In this document: positions 45,691-52,987 of the stretch, piece by piece
Layout of the letters: each line of letters starts with the position of its first letter
Numbering within the stretch: position 1 is the stretch's first letter
NCBI RefSeq assembly: GCF_014203595.1
Contig: NZ_JACHJK010000005.1
Location: 1 to 64,000 of the forward strand
DNA length: 64,000 bases
Origin: Streptomyces echinatus
GTDB taxonomy: Bacteria > Actinomycetota > Actinomycetes > Streptomycetales > Streptomycetaceae
Reading direction: 5' to 3'
Position numbers and translations under genes: made by a program
Notes under the pieces: generated by a model
Database searches by the model: none
What the model was told of the DNA's origin: nothing
What the model saw: only the letters and a program-made list of their open reading frames with translations

Positions 45691-45978
45691 TCAGACCGCG
45701 ATCGCGACCTCGGCGAGCCCGCCCTGCTGGGCGACGACCGTGCGGTCGGCGGTGCCGCCGGGCACCAGCGCCCGGACGGTCCACGTGCCCTCGGCCGCGT
45801 AGAAGCGGAACTGGCCGGTCGCGGAGGTGGGGACCTCCGCGGTGAACTCGCCGGTCGAGTCGAGGAGACGGACGTAGCCCGTCACCGGCTCGCCGTCGCG
45901 GGTCACCTGGCCCTGGATCGTGGTCTCACCGGGCTTGATCGTCGAGGCGTCCGGGCCGCCGGCCTTAGCTCCGCACAT
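45691..45978 (-). CDS. DUF1416 protein, partner of thiosulfate sulfurtransferase
   Basis: The 95-residue protein MCGAKAGGPDASTIKPGETT continues as a carboxypeptidase-regulatory-like beta-sandwich (IQGQVTRDGEPVTGYVRLLD, SATGQFRFYAAEGTWTVRAL). That fits DUF1416, always found next to rhodanese-type sulfurtransferases in actinomycetes. The Cys at position 2 may be functional. It follows the sulfurtransferase gene by 55 bases. Its biochemical role is unknown. Confidence 0.9.
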   Translation of the reverse strand: MCGAKAGGPDASTIKPGETTIQGQVTRDGEPVTGYVRLLDSTGEFTAEVPTSATGQFRFYAAEGTWTVRALVPGGTADRTVVAQQGGLAEVAIAV

Positions 45979-46033
45979 GCTGTTTCTCCAGAGGGGTCTG
46001 ACCGGGAGGTCGGTCGGATGGGTGGGTGAGGGC

Positions 46034-46879
46034 TTACTTGTTCGCGCCGAGCTCGATCGGCACGCCGACGAGGGAGCCGTACTCGGTCCAGGAGCCGTCG
46101 TAGTTCTTGACGTTCTCCACGCCGAGCAGCTCGTGCAGCACGAACCAGGTCAGGGCCGAGCGCTCACCGATGCGGCAGTAGGCGATCGTGTCCTTGGCCA
46201 GGTCGACGCTCTCCTCGGCGTAGAGCTCCTTGAGCTCCTCGTCCGACTTGAAGGTGCCGTCGTCGTTGGCGTTCTTCGACCACGGGATGTTGCGGGCGCT
46301 CGGCACGTGCCCCGGGCGCTGCGACTGCTCCTGCGGCAGGTGGGCCGGCGCGAGCAGCTTGCCGGAGAACTCGTCGGGCGAGCGGACGTCGACGAGGTTC
46401 TGCGAGCCGATGGCCGCCACGACGTCGTCGCGGAAGGCGCGGATCGAGGCGTCCTGCGGCTTGGCCTTGTAGTCGGTGGCCGGGCGCTCGGGAACGTCGT
46501 CGCCGTCGACCAGCTCGCGGGCGTCCAGCTCCCACTTCTTGCGGCCGCCGTCGAGGAGCTTGACGCTCTCGTGGCCGTACAGCTTGAAGTACCAGTAGGC
46601 GTACGACGCGAACCAGTTGTTGTTGCCGCCGTAGAGGATCACCAGCGTGTCGTTGGCGATGCCCTTCTTCGACAGGAGCTTCTCGAAGCCCTCCTGGTCG
46701 ATGAAGTCGCGGCGGACCGGGTCCTGGAGATCCTTGGTCCAGTCGATGCGGATCGCGTTCTTGATGTGGTTCTTCTCGTAGGCGGACGTGTCCTCGTCCA
46801 CCTCGACGATGGCGATGTTCTCGTCGTCCAGGTGGTCCTGCAGCCAGTCGGCGTCGACCAGGACGTCGCTGCGGCTCAT
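46034..46879 (-). CDS. cysA: Thiosulfate sulfurtransferase (two-domain rhodanese)
   Basis: The 281-residue enzyme is two rhodanese domains. The first, inactive, domain has AIVEVDEDTSAYEKNHIKNA. The second has LVDVRSPDEFSGKLLAPAHL and the active loop AYCRIGERSALTWFVLHELL, with the catalytic Cys in CRIGER. It transfers sulfane sulfur from thiosulfate to thiols such as cyanide or cysteine precursors. GGAGGAG precedes the ATG at 46879. A leader peptide with two Cys codons lies upstream, so its expression probably falls when cysteine is plentiful. Confidence 0.94.
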   Translation of the reverse strand: MSRSDVLVDADWLQDHLDDENIAIVEVDEDTSAYEKNHIKNAIRIDWTKDLQDPVRRDFIDQEGFEKLLSKKGIANDTLVILYGGNNNWFASYAYWYFKLYGHESVKLLDGGRKKWELDARELVDGDDVPERPATDYKAKPQDASIRAFRDDVVAAIGSQNLVDVRSPDEFSGKLLAPAHLPQEQSQRPGHVPSARNIPWSKNANDDGTFKSDEELKELYAEESVDLAKDTIAYCRIGERSALTWFVLHELLGVENVKNYDGSWTEYGSLVGVPIELGANK

Positions 46880-46935
46880 GCTCTTTCTCCTCCGGGGCAG
46901 TCGCGGCGGGGCGTGCGAAGTAGAGAGGGGCGCGT

Positions 46936-46977
46936 GCTCGGTGGCCGAGCGGCGCACGGGTGCCCTGACGACAGGGC
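46936..46977 (-). promoter_or_regulatory. Hairpins between leader peptide and sulfurtransferase gene
   Basis: Two inverted repeats lie in the 129-base gap between the leader stop and the cysA start: GCCCTG/CAGGGC at 46962-46977 with a four-base loop and GCTCG/CGAGC at 46936-46950. They are candidates for the alternative structures of an attenuator read by leader translation. Confidence 0.55.
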
Positions 46978-47008
46978 TGGGGTGAGACGCGGGAGCCGGA
47001 GCTTCCGC

Positions 47009-47089
47009 TCAGAAGGGGCGACAGAGCATGGCGGCAACGCGGCACAGGTCCACTGCCCGCCGCTTCGTGAGATCCGCCTGTCGCTTCAT
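47009..47089 (-). CDS. Cysteine-responsive leader peptide (26 aa)
   Basis: A short frame encodes MKRQADLTKRRAVDLCRVAA followed by MLCRPF. Its two Cys codons (residues 16 and 23) precede sulfur genes. I recognise this as the conserved streptomycete leader peptide found before sulfur-assimilation genes. In related actinobacteria Cys-codon leader ORFs let ribosome speed report cysteinyl-tRNA supply. GAGG lies just upstream of the ATG. Regulation by cysteine is inferred from position and family. Confidence 0.88.
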   Translation of the reverse strand: MKRQADLTKRRAVDLCRVAAMLCRPF

Positions 47090-47292
47090 GGCCTCGATCG
47101 TAGGGACGTACGGGCGGACATGTCACCGGTGTGTCATATGGCGAGATGCGATCGTCCGAATGGTGGTACGCAAAGAGCGCCCGGGCATCCCTCGCGGGAC
47201 CTCCGGGCGCTCGACAGGTCATGCATCTACGCTGCGGACGAGATCGTCTCGCCAGTCGGACATCGGGTGTCCATACCGGCTCTTACCGGTCC

Positions 47293-48030
47293 CTACCCCG
47301 CCAGCCGCACGCCGGAACCCTTCACGCTGATCTCCACGCCGTCCGGCGCGGCCTGCACCTTGTCCAGCTTGATGCCGCCGGGCAGCTGGTCGATGGCCTG
47401 CTGGAAGTCGGTGATCGTGCGGATGCGGTCCTCGGCGATCGCGGCGCTGCCCAGCTTCGGCAGGGAGTCCGCGTGGACCTCGACCTTGTCGTTCACCACG
47501 GTCACCGAGCTGAGCACGGACACCGTCTGCTTGATCCCCAGCGCCGACACGGTGCCCTCCACCGCGACCTTGATCTTCCCGTTGCCGCCGTCCGAGAGGC
47601 CGACGACCTTGGCCATGATCCCGGGGGCGACCTCGGTCGGTTCGGACCGGGCGGTCTTCAGCAGCTCGTCGTAGGAGACCATCGCGGTGCCGGTCGCGGT
47701 GGCCGCGGTGGCGGAGCTGTAGTCGCCGGAGAACTCGACGCCCTTCATGTCGGCCTTGAGGTTGTCGACCCGGATGGTCTGGCCGGGCTTGCCCGTCGCC
47801 GCCTCGTAGTCGTCGATGCCGACCTCGACGTCGTCCAGGGAGCCGCCCGCGACCTGGGTGAGGAAGGGGAAGCCCTTGATGTCCACGTCCGGGGTCGAGG
47901 CCAGGTTCTCCGTCGACTTCAGCTTGTCCGCGGCCTCACCCTCGGCGAAGTGCACCGCGACCCGGTCCACGACCACGAACAGCGCGCCCAGGATCACGAC
48001 GACGATCAGCAGTATTCGCAGGGCTCGCAT
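47293..48030 (-). CDS. DUF2993/LmeA-like lipid-binding membrane-anchored protein
   Basis: The 245-residue protein has one N-terminal membrane helix (LRILLIVVVILGALFVVVDR) and a DUF2993 fold: VDIKGFPFLTQVAGGSLDDV, then VEIGIDDYEA-like and NLKADMKGVEFSGDYSSATA. LmeA, a mycobacterial relative, is a phospholipid-binding envelope protein involved in mannan elongation. The ligand here is not known. It is transcribed toward the leader peptide. Divergent from the DUF3099 gene. Confidence 0.88.
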   Translation of the reverse strand: MRALRILLIVVVILGALFVVVDRVAVHFAEGEAADKLKSTENLASTPDVDIKGFPFLTQVAGGSLDDVEVGIDDYEAATGKPGQTIRVDNLKADMKGVEFSGDYSSATAATATGTAMVSYDELLKTARSEPTEVAPGIMAKVVGLSDGGNGKIKVAVEGTVSALGIKQTVSVLSSVTVVNDKVEVHADSLPKLGSAAIAEDRIRTITDFQQAIDQLPGGIKLDKVQAAPDGVEISVKGSGVRLAG

Positions 48031-48162
48031 GAGGTGGTTTCCCCCGGGTCGGTGACGGATTCAGGAGTCCGGAACGGATACGCCACGGTAACCCTGCGGG
48101 ACCCGGCCGAACGTAAATTGTGGATCAGTTGTGACAGGCGCCGCCGGCCCTACCCTGGAACC

Positions 48163-48426
48163 ATGTACGCCCGGCGACGGCACCTCTACTTCGCCATGAT
48201 GGGGACCTGCATCGGCCTCTTCGTCCTGGCGTGGGCGGTCGTGCGCATCTGGTCCGTGCCGGCCGCCGTGGGGCTGTGCGTCGTGGCCATGATCATCCCG
48301 CCGGTCGCCGCGATGGTCGCCAACCGGCGGGGCCCGGACGACCGCTGGTGGGACGACCCCTCCGGCGACCCGCAGTCGGACGAGTGGTGGGACGAGCTGG
48401 ACGGCAAGAAGCGTCCGAGGCAGTGA
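48163..48426 (+). CDS. DUF3099 small membrane protein
   Basis: The 87-residue protein MYARRRHLYFAMMGTCIGLF has two helices (GTCIGLFVLAWAVVRIWSV and AAVGLCVVAMIIPPVAAMV). A hydrophilic tail rich in Trp/Asp follows (RWWDDPSGDPQSDEWWDELD). This matches DUF3099 as I remember it. Function unknown. It faces the DsrE-like gene convergently with 16 bases between stops. Confidence 0.85.
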   Translation: MYARRRHLYFAMMGTCIGLFVLAWAVVRIWSVPAAVGLCVVAMIIPPVAAMVANRRGPDDRWWDDPSGDPQSDEWWDELDGKKRPRQ

Positions 48427-48442
48427 CCGCGTTCCGGGGCGG

Positions 48443-48805
48443 TCAGTAGACGAGCGCCTGTGTCTCGTCCCCCAGCGCCTCCTGCACGAAGACCTGCGCG
48501 CCCGCGATCCGCACGCCCTCGATGACGTCCTTCTCCGTGATCTCCCGGCGGGCGGCGCACTGCGTGCACAGCGTGATGCGCCCGGCGGCCAGGACCGACT
48601 CGATCAGGTCCGGCAGCGGGGCCGCGTGGGGCAGCTCGAACTCGGCGGCCCGGCCCGGCAGCGCGAACCAGGACGACTCGCCGGTGAGCCACAGAGAGAC
48701 CTCCACCCCGCTGGCCACGGCCACCGCGGCCACCGTGAACGCCTGGGAGCAGCGTTCGGGGGCGTCCGCCCCCGCCGTCACCTTGATCACGAGCTTCTTC
48801 GCCAT
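48443..48805 (-). CDS. DsrE-family protein
   Basis: The 120-residue protein has KKLVIKVTAGADAPERCSQA, VEVSLWLTGESSWFALPGRA and ITLCTQCAARREITEKDVIE, the DsrE/TusD sulfur-relay fold. The CTQC pair is where active sulfur carriers have their reactive Cys. It may bind or relay sulfur, in line with the sulfurtransferase locus nearby. Start at the ATG at 48805. Confidence 0.88.
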   Translation of the reverse strand: MAKKLVIKVTAGADAPERCSQAFTVAAVAVASGVEVSLWLTGESSWFALPGRAAEFELPHAAPLPDLIESVLAAGRITLCTQCAARREITEKDVIEGVRIAGAQVFVQEALGDETQALVY

Positions 48806-49119
48806 ACCCGAATCGTAATCCGCTTGGCTACATCTGCATGTGCATGCCACGCGTCGCCTGCGGGGCGCGGACGAGGAAGCCGCGTCGCGGCCCGCGGCTG
48901 GAGCACCCCGGACGGCACCCGCACCCGCACCCGGAACCAGCTGCTCCAGTTCGGCACCGCCGCCGTGATCACGCCGTCCCGGAAGGGCGGTGTGGGCGCC
49001 GTCCCGTTCCGGCAGACCGAGCTGGTCACCTGAGCGGACCTCGCCGGGAGGCCCCGGCCCCGGCCGCGTAAGCTGGGCTGCGGCTCTGTCGTATGCCCAC
49101 CCTCGCTCAAGGAGCACCC
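48806..49119. other. Intergenic stretch with only doubtful short frames
   Basis: These 314 bases lie between divergent genes. A plus-strand frame ending at 49033 (QLLQFGTAAVITPSRKGG-like) and a minus-strand frame cross here, but neither has a credible start or binding site. I recall similar sequence at this place in other Streptomyces, so it may be conserved non-coding DNA or a decayed gene. The promoter of the 32-residue gene must be in the last 80 bases. Confidence 0.35.
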
Positions 49120-49218
49120 GTGGAGATCTTCTTCGAAACCCTGCTGGTCCTGGTCTGCGTCGGCGTGCTCGCCTTCGCCGGTCTGACCGTGAAGAAGCTG
49201 TACCAGGGCCAGCGCTGA
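49120..49218 (+). CDS. 32-residue single-pass membrane peptide
   Basis: A short frame starts at a GTG with AAGGAG six bases upstream and encodes MEIFFETLLVLVCVGVLAFA then GLTVKKLYQGQR. The first two thirds form one membrane helix and the end is basic, giving an inside C-terminus. It is followed after 25 bases by the nitrobindin-like gene, so they are probably co-transcribed. Similar micro-proteins sit here in other Streptomyces as I recall. It may act as a small regulator of a membrane enzyme. Confidence 0.75.
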   Translation: MEIFFETLLVLVCVGVLAFAGLTVKKLYQGQR

Positions 49219-49243
49219 CCCCGAACCAGGAAAGCTTCCGCTC

Positions 49244-49819
49244 ATGATCGAGATCCCGTCCGACCTGCACAAGGACCTCGTCCCCCTCGCCTTCCTGCTC
49301 GGCAACTGGGCCGGCGCGGGCGTGCACGACTTCCCCGGCTCGGAGAAGTGCAACTTCGGGCAGGAGGTCACCTTCGGCCACGACGGCCGGGACTTCCTGG
49401 AGTACCACTCCCGCACCTGGGTGCTGGACGAGAACGGCAACAAGGTCCGCCCGCTGGAGACGGAGTCCGGCTTCTGGCGGATCGACGCCGACCGCAAGGT
49501 CGAGGTGACGATGACCCGCGACGACGGTGTCATCGAGATCTGGTACGGCGAGATGGCCGACAAGAAGCCGCAGATCGACCTGGTGACCGACGCCGTCGCC
49601 CGCACCGCCGCCTCCCAGCCGTACAGCGGCGGCAAGCGGCTGTACGGCTACGTGAAGAGCGACCTCATGTGGGTCGGGGAGAAGCAGACCCCCGAGGTCC
49701 CCCTGCGCCCCTACATGTCGGCCCAGCTCAAGAAGGTCGTCACCCCCGAGGACGTCGAGCGCTGGGCCAAGGCCCTGCCGGACGACATGCCGGACGACGG
49801 CATCGCCTTCTTCAAGTAG
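49244..49819 (+). CDS. Nitrobindin-like/FABP-family heme-binding domain protein
   Basis: The 191-residue beta-barrel protein has LAFLLGNWAGAGVHDFPGSE (the GxWxGxG lipocalin-like signature), GHDGRDFLEYHSRTWVLDEN and KPLETESGFWRID-type sequence. These fit the actinobacterial FABP/nitrobindin-like (DUF1794) family, members of which bind ferric heme and isomerise peroxynitrite. The proximal His expected near the C-terminus is not obvious (the end is DDMPDDGIAFFK), so heme binding is uncertain. It precedes nur by 16 bases. Confidence 0.85.
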   Translation: MIEIPSDLHKDLVPLAFLLGNWAGAGVHDFPGSEKCNFGQEVTFGHDGRDFLEYHSRTWVLDENGNKVRPLETESGFWRIDADRKVEVTMTRDDGVIEIWYGEMADKKPQIDLVTDAVARTAASQPYSGGKRLYGYVKSDLMWVGEKQTPEVPLRPYMSAQLKKVVTPEDVERWAKALPDDMPDDGIAFFK

Positions 49820-49835
49820 TCCTAGACTCGTCGGT

Positions 49836-50273
49836 GTGGTGAGCACCGACTGGAAGAGCGACCTCAGGCAGCGCGGCTACCGACTGACGCCGCAGCGGCA
49901 GCTTGTGCTCGAAGCTGTCGACGCCCTCGAACACGCGACCCCCGACGACATCCTCGTGGAAGTGAGGAAGACGGCGTCGGGGGTCAACATTTCCACGGTC
50001 TACCGGACGCTGGAGCTGCTGGAGGAGCTGGGTCTGGTCAGCCACGCCCACCTCGGGCACGGCGCGCCCACCTACCACCTGGCCGACCGCCACCACCATC
50101 TGCACCTGGTCTGCCGGGACTGCGAGGACGTCATCGAGGCGGACATGGAGGTGGCCGCGGAGTTCACGGCCAAGCTGCGCCGGCAGTTCGGGTTCGACAC
50201 CGACATGAAGCACTTCGCGATCTTCGGCCGGTGCCGGGACTGCTCACTGAAGAGTTCAACTACCACGTCGTAG
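49836..50273 (+). CDS. nur: Nickel-responsive Fur-family regulator Nur
   Basis: The 145-residue repressor begins VSTDWKSDLRQRGYRLTPQR and shows the Fur winged helix (VNISTVYRTLELLEELGLVS). A His/Cys metal-site region DRHHHLHLVCRDCEDVIEAD follows, then a C-terminal GRCRDCSLKSS pair. This closely resembles S. coelicolor Nur, which represses nickel uptake and the Fe-superoxide dismutase when Ni is bound. GTG at 49836 gives the known N-terminus; the next codon is also GTG. It is followed after 9 bases by ygfZ. Confidence 0.93.
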   Translation: MVSTDWKSDLRQRGYRLTPQRQLVLEAVDALEHATPDDILVEVRKTASGVNISTVYRTLELLEELGLVSHAHLGHGAPTYHLADRHHHLHLVCRDCEDVIEADMEVAAEFTAKLRRQFGFDTDMKHFAIFGRCRDCSLKSSTTTS

Positions 50274-50282
50274 GCTTGCCGT

Positions 50283-51248
50283 ATGAAGAGCCCACTGCTG
50301 TCCCTGCCCGGCGCCGTCCCCGCCGAGGGCGTGGACGAAGGTGTCGCCGCCCATTACGGCGACCTGTTCCGCGAGCAGCGTGCCCTCGCCGACGGCACCG
50401 GCTTCGTCGACCTCTCGCACCGCGGTGTCGTCACCGTCACCGGCGAGGACCGGCTGAGCTGGCTGCACCTGCTGCTCACCCAGCACGTCAGCGACCTCCC
50501 CGTGGGAGAGGCCACCGAGGCCCTGATCCTCTCCGCGCACGGGCACATCGAGCACGCGCTGTATCTCGTGGACGACGGCACGACCGTGTGGGCGCACGTG
50601 GAGCCCGGCACCCAGGACGCGCTGATCGCGTACCTGGAGTCGATGAAGTTCTTCTACCGGGTGGAGGTCGCCGACCGGACCGACGGGTACGCGGTCGTGC
50701 ACCTGCCCGCCGGATCCATCGCCGAGGTGCCCGAGGGCGTCGTCGTGCGCGAGACGGCGTACGGCCGCGACCTGTTCCTGCCCCGCGCCGACCTGGAGTC
50801 CTTCGCCGAGACCCACGGTCCCGCGGCCGGCCTCCTCGCCCACGAGGCGCTGCGCGTGGAGCACCACCGCCCCCGCCTCGGCTTCGAGACCGACCACCGG
50901 ACCATCCCGCACGAGCTGGGCTGGATCGGCACGGCCGTGCATCTGCAGAAGGGCTGCTACCGGGGTCAGGAGACGGTCGCCCGCGTCCAGAACCTGGGCA
51001 AGCCACCGCGCCGCCTGGTCTTCCTCCACCTCGACGGCAGCGAGGTCCATCTGCCGGTGCCGGGCACGGAGATCCGCGTCGCGGACGAGGGCCCGGACGG
51101 CCGCAGGATCGGCTTCGTGACGACGTCGGCCCGGCATCACGAGCTGGGCCCGGTGGCCCTGGCGCTGGTGAAGCGGAACGTGCCGGTCGACGCGCGGCTC
51201 ATGGCCGGGGAGACGGCGGCGGCGCAGGAGGTCGTGGTCGAGCCGTAG
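50283..51248 (+). CDS. ygfZ: YgfZ/GcvT-like folate-binding protein (Fe-S cluster repair)
   Basis: The 321-residue protein has the GcvT-like fold and the YgfZ signature LQKGCYRGQETVARVQNLGK around the conserved Cys. Further landmarks are FVDLSHRGVVTVTGEDRLSW and LGFETDHRTIPHELGWIG. YgfZ helps maintain Fe-S enzymes using tetrahydrofolate. Length is usual for the family. It is downstream of nur on the same strand, possibly one unit. A 33-bp tandem repeat follows the stop codon. Confidence 0.93.
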   Translation: MKSPLLSLPGAVPAEGVDEGVAAHYGDLFREQRALADGTGFVDLSHRGVVTVTGEDRLSWLHLLLTQHVSDLPVGEATEALILSAHGHIEHALYLVDDGTTVWAHVEPGTQDALIAYLESMKFFYRVEVADRTDGYAVVHLPAGSIAEVPEGVVVRETAYGRDLFLPRADLESFAETHGPAAGLLAHEALRVEHHRPRLGFETDHRTIPHELGWIGTAVHLQKGCYRGQETVARVQNLGKPPRRLVFLHLDGSEVHLPVPGTEIRVADEGPDGRRIGFVTTSARHHELGPVALALVKRNVPVDARLMAGETAAAQEVVVEP

Positions 51249-51279
51249 CGTCGGGCACGCCCTGCCGGGACGGGTCCGG

Positions 51280-51370
51280 TGGACCCGTCCCGCTCGTGGC
51301 CCGCGTGGCCGGTGGGTCCGTCCCGCTCGTGGCCCGCGTGGCCGGGGGTGCGTGCCGCTCGTGGCCCGCT
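51280..51370. repeat. 33-bp tandem repeat between ygfZ and dtd
   Basis: Units at 51280-51312 and 51313-51345 share the block CCGTCCCGCTCGTGGCCCGC, then GTGGCCGG, with few changes. A shortened third unit covers 51346-51370 and runs into the dtd stop codon. The period is 11 codons. It lies between two convergent genes and leaves no separate terminator. No coding role is apparent. Confidence 0.88.
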
Positions 51371-51794
51371 AGATCTCCAGCAGCACCGTGAACGGGCCGT
51401 CGTTCGTCAGCGACACCCGCATCTGCGCGCCGAACCGGCCCGTCGCCACGGTCGCGCCGAGGGCGCGCAGCTGTGCCACCACCTCGTCCACGAGCGGCTC
51501 GGCCACGTCTCCCGGGGCCGCCGCGTTCCAGGTCGGGCGGCGGCCCTTGCGGGCGTCGCCATAGAGGGTGAACTGGCTGATCACCAGCAGCGGGGCGGCG
51601 ATGTCGCTGCACGACCTCTCGTCGTGCAGCATGCGGATCGTCCACAGCTTGCGGGCCAGTTGCGCGGCCTTCTCCTTGGTGTCCTCATGGGTCACCCCGA
51701 CGAGGACGCACAGCCCCTCGCCCTCGATCGAGCCCACCGTCTCGCCGTCCACGACGACGCTCGCGCCGTCCACCCTCTGCACCACCGCACGCAT
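51369..51794 (-). CDS. dtd: D-aminoacyl-tRNA deacylase
   Basis: The 141-residue enzyme removes D-amino acids from tRNA. It starts [20 protein letters not shown] and has [20 protein letters not shown] (SQFTLY motif) and [15 protein letters not shown] (the Gly-cisPro cross-subunit motif, here GPFT and not GPVT). Both motifs are needed for the active site shared between subunits. Length is standard. The start is the ATG at 51794. Confidence 0.95.
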   Translation of the reverse strand: MRAVVQRVDGASVVVDGETVGSIEGEGLCVLVGVTHEDTKEKAAQLARKLWTIRMLHDERSCSDIAAPLLVISQFTLYGDARKGRRPTWNAAAPGDVAEPLVDEVVAQLRALGATVATGRFGAQMRVSLTNDGPFTVLLEI

Positions 51795-51953
51795 GCGGAC
51801 CATCATGCCCGGTGCTCCGCGCCTGCCCACGGGGGGCCCAATATGGATCTGTTACCCACCATCTAGGGCCGTTCGGGGGGACTCGGTCACATTGTGGTCG
51901 GTTGGGGTGGCACCATGCTTCCACACGCCGGTCGAGGGGACGGTCACAGGCAG

Positions 51954-52547
51954 ATGAGCACACCGAGTACCAGCGGGCGGCTGGGGACGCACCGGCCGCC
52001 CGCGCAACGCGCCGACGGCACCGCGGGCCCGAAGCTGCCCGTCGAGCCTCCCGAGCACGACCTGGCCCGGCTGAGCCTGCCCGAGCTGCGGGTGCTGCGC
52101 CGCGACGCCCAGCGTGACGAGGCGGACCTCAGCTATGTGCGGCGGCTGCTGCAGGGCCGGATCGACATCCTGCACGCGGAGCTGGGCCGGCGCGGCCGGG
52201 TGTCCGTGCCGGCGCCCGCGGACGGCTCCGTGGTCGACCGGCTCCCGGAGATCCTCCAGGACGCCCCGGCCCGGCAGCGCTCCTCGGCCCGCCATGTCAC
52301 GCTCGGCACCCCGCACAACGAGGAGTACGGGCGGCTGGCCGCCGAGATGCTCGCCGAGGTCGAGCTGTCGGACCTGACGGCCCGGACGGACCTGGAACTG
52401 AGCGCCGCCCTGGGGCGGCTGGTGCGTTACGAGCAGGAGGTCTCGCGGCGCCGGCAGCGGCTGCAGCGTACGGCCGACGACTGCAGCGGGGAGATCGCGC
52501 GCCGGTACCGGGTGGGCGAGGCGCAGGTGGACGATCTGCTGACGTGA
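51954..52547 (+). CDS. rsiG: RsiG, c-di-GMP-armed anti-sigma factor of WhiG
   Basis: The 197-residue protein contains two copies of the c-di-GMP motif E-x3-S-x2-R-x3-Q-x3-D: E56, S60, R63, Q67, D71 in EADLSYVRRLLQGRID, and E160, S164, R167, Q171, D175 in EQEVSRRRQRLQRTAD. This repeated motif is diagnostic of RsiG, whose helical hairpin binds c-di-GMP and holds the sporulation sigma factor WhiG. Both copies are intact here. The N-terminal 45 residues are Pro/Gly-rich and disordered. ATG at 51954 follows GGCAG. Confidence 0.95.
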   Translation: MSTPSTSGRLGTHRPPAQRADGTAGPKLPVEPPEHDLARLSLPELRVLRRDAQRDEADLSYVRRLLQGRIDILHAELGRRGRVSVPAPADGSVVDRLPEILQDAPARQRSSARHVTLGTPHNEEYGRLAAEMLAEVELSDLTARTDLELSAALGRLVRYEQEVSRRRQRLQRTADDCSGEIARRYRVGEAQVDDLLT

Positions 52548-52710
52548 CGGACGAAAGGGCGCCGCCCGGTGAGGCCGACGCCCTGTCCTTCACTGGTTCC
52601 TTTCTTCCGGCACGCGCCGATCGCGCCGGCCGCGCCGTTCACGCGGACCGCGCCGATCGCGCCGATGGTCCCTCCGTGCTGTACATCCGTGCTGTGCATC
52701 CGTAGCGAGC

Positions 52711-52794
52711 TGTTCAGTTGTGGCTGTGCGATGTCCGTATGCAGCTGTCGGTGTTCAGTTGTGACTGTGCGGGATGTTCAGTTGTGACTGTGCG
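52711..52794. repeat. Three 20-bp direct repeats
   Basis: TGTTCAGTTGTGRCTGTGCG occurs at 52711-52730 (R is G), 52752-52771 and 52775-52794 (R is A in both). Spacings are 41 and 23 bases. The repeat does not resemble PHO boxes in phase. It may be a regulator site or a short mobile repeat. Confidence 0.9.
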
Positions 52795-52884
52795 CTCCGG
52801 TGGCCGTCCCCTGCCCGGACTCCCGGCTCCCCTCCGGAAGGGAGCCCGGTCGGCCAACCACAGGAAAGCTTGACCATGTTGTTC

Positions 52885-52901
52885 AAGTTGGCGACCAACT
52901 T
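52885..52901. promoter_or_regulatory. GntR operator, first copy
   Basis: AAGTTGGCGACCAACTT has perfect seven-base arms around CGA, about 75 bases before the -10 of the GntR gene at 52988. A 17-base core CAAGTTGGCxACCAACT recurs upstream of the second GntR gene, so both genes probably share regulation. Confidence 0.8.
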
Positions 52902-52987
52902 CACTGTACTTATCTCCGCCGGGACGCGACTCATAACCAGCTGTCGGTGAACTGCCGCAAGTTGGCGGGAAGTTGTAGGGTTCGATC

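Larger units (their letters stand above)
52548..52987. other. Repeat-rich intergenic region between rsiG and the first GntR gene
   Basis: No gene is credible in these 440 bases. A 16-base element CGCGCCGATCGCGCCG occurs at 52613-52628 and 52649-52664. A tandem CCGTGCTGTACAT/CCGTGCTGTGCAT follows near 52674. Three 20-base direct repeats (listed separately) and a GntR operator complete it. The last bases carry TAGGGT (52976-52981), a -10 six bases before the GTG of the next gene, so that mRNA is probably leaderless. Confidence 0.6.

Noticed and set aside
43040..45784. 914-residue minus-strand frame
   Set aside because: It runs across three plus-strand genes with good motifs (hydrolase, MoaD-like, membrane protein) and has repetitive Arg/Gly/Leu composition.
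48626..49033. Plus-strand gene ending QTELVT
   Set aside because: Most of the frame is opposite the DsrE-like gene; no start or binding site is found in the intergenic part, so I list the region as unresolved.
51843..51866. Eight-codon frame with a TTA leucine codon upstream of rsiG
   Set aside because: It has no binding site and is too short to distinguish from chance, although a rare TTA codon before a developmental gene is suggestive of bldA control.
52711..52794. Possible PHO boxes, because each repeat contains GTTCA
   Set aside because: The GTTCA elements are 41 and 23 bases apart, not in the 11-base phase of PhoP repeats.
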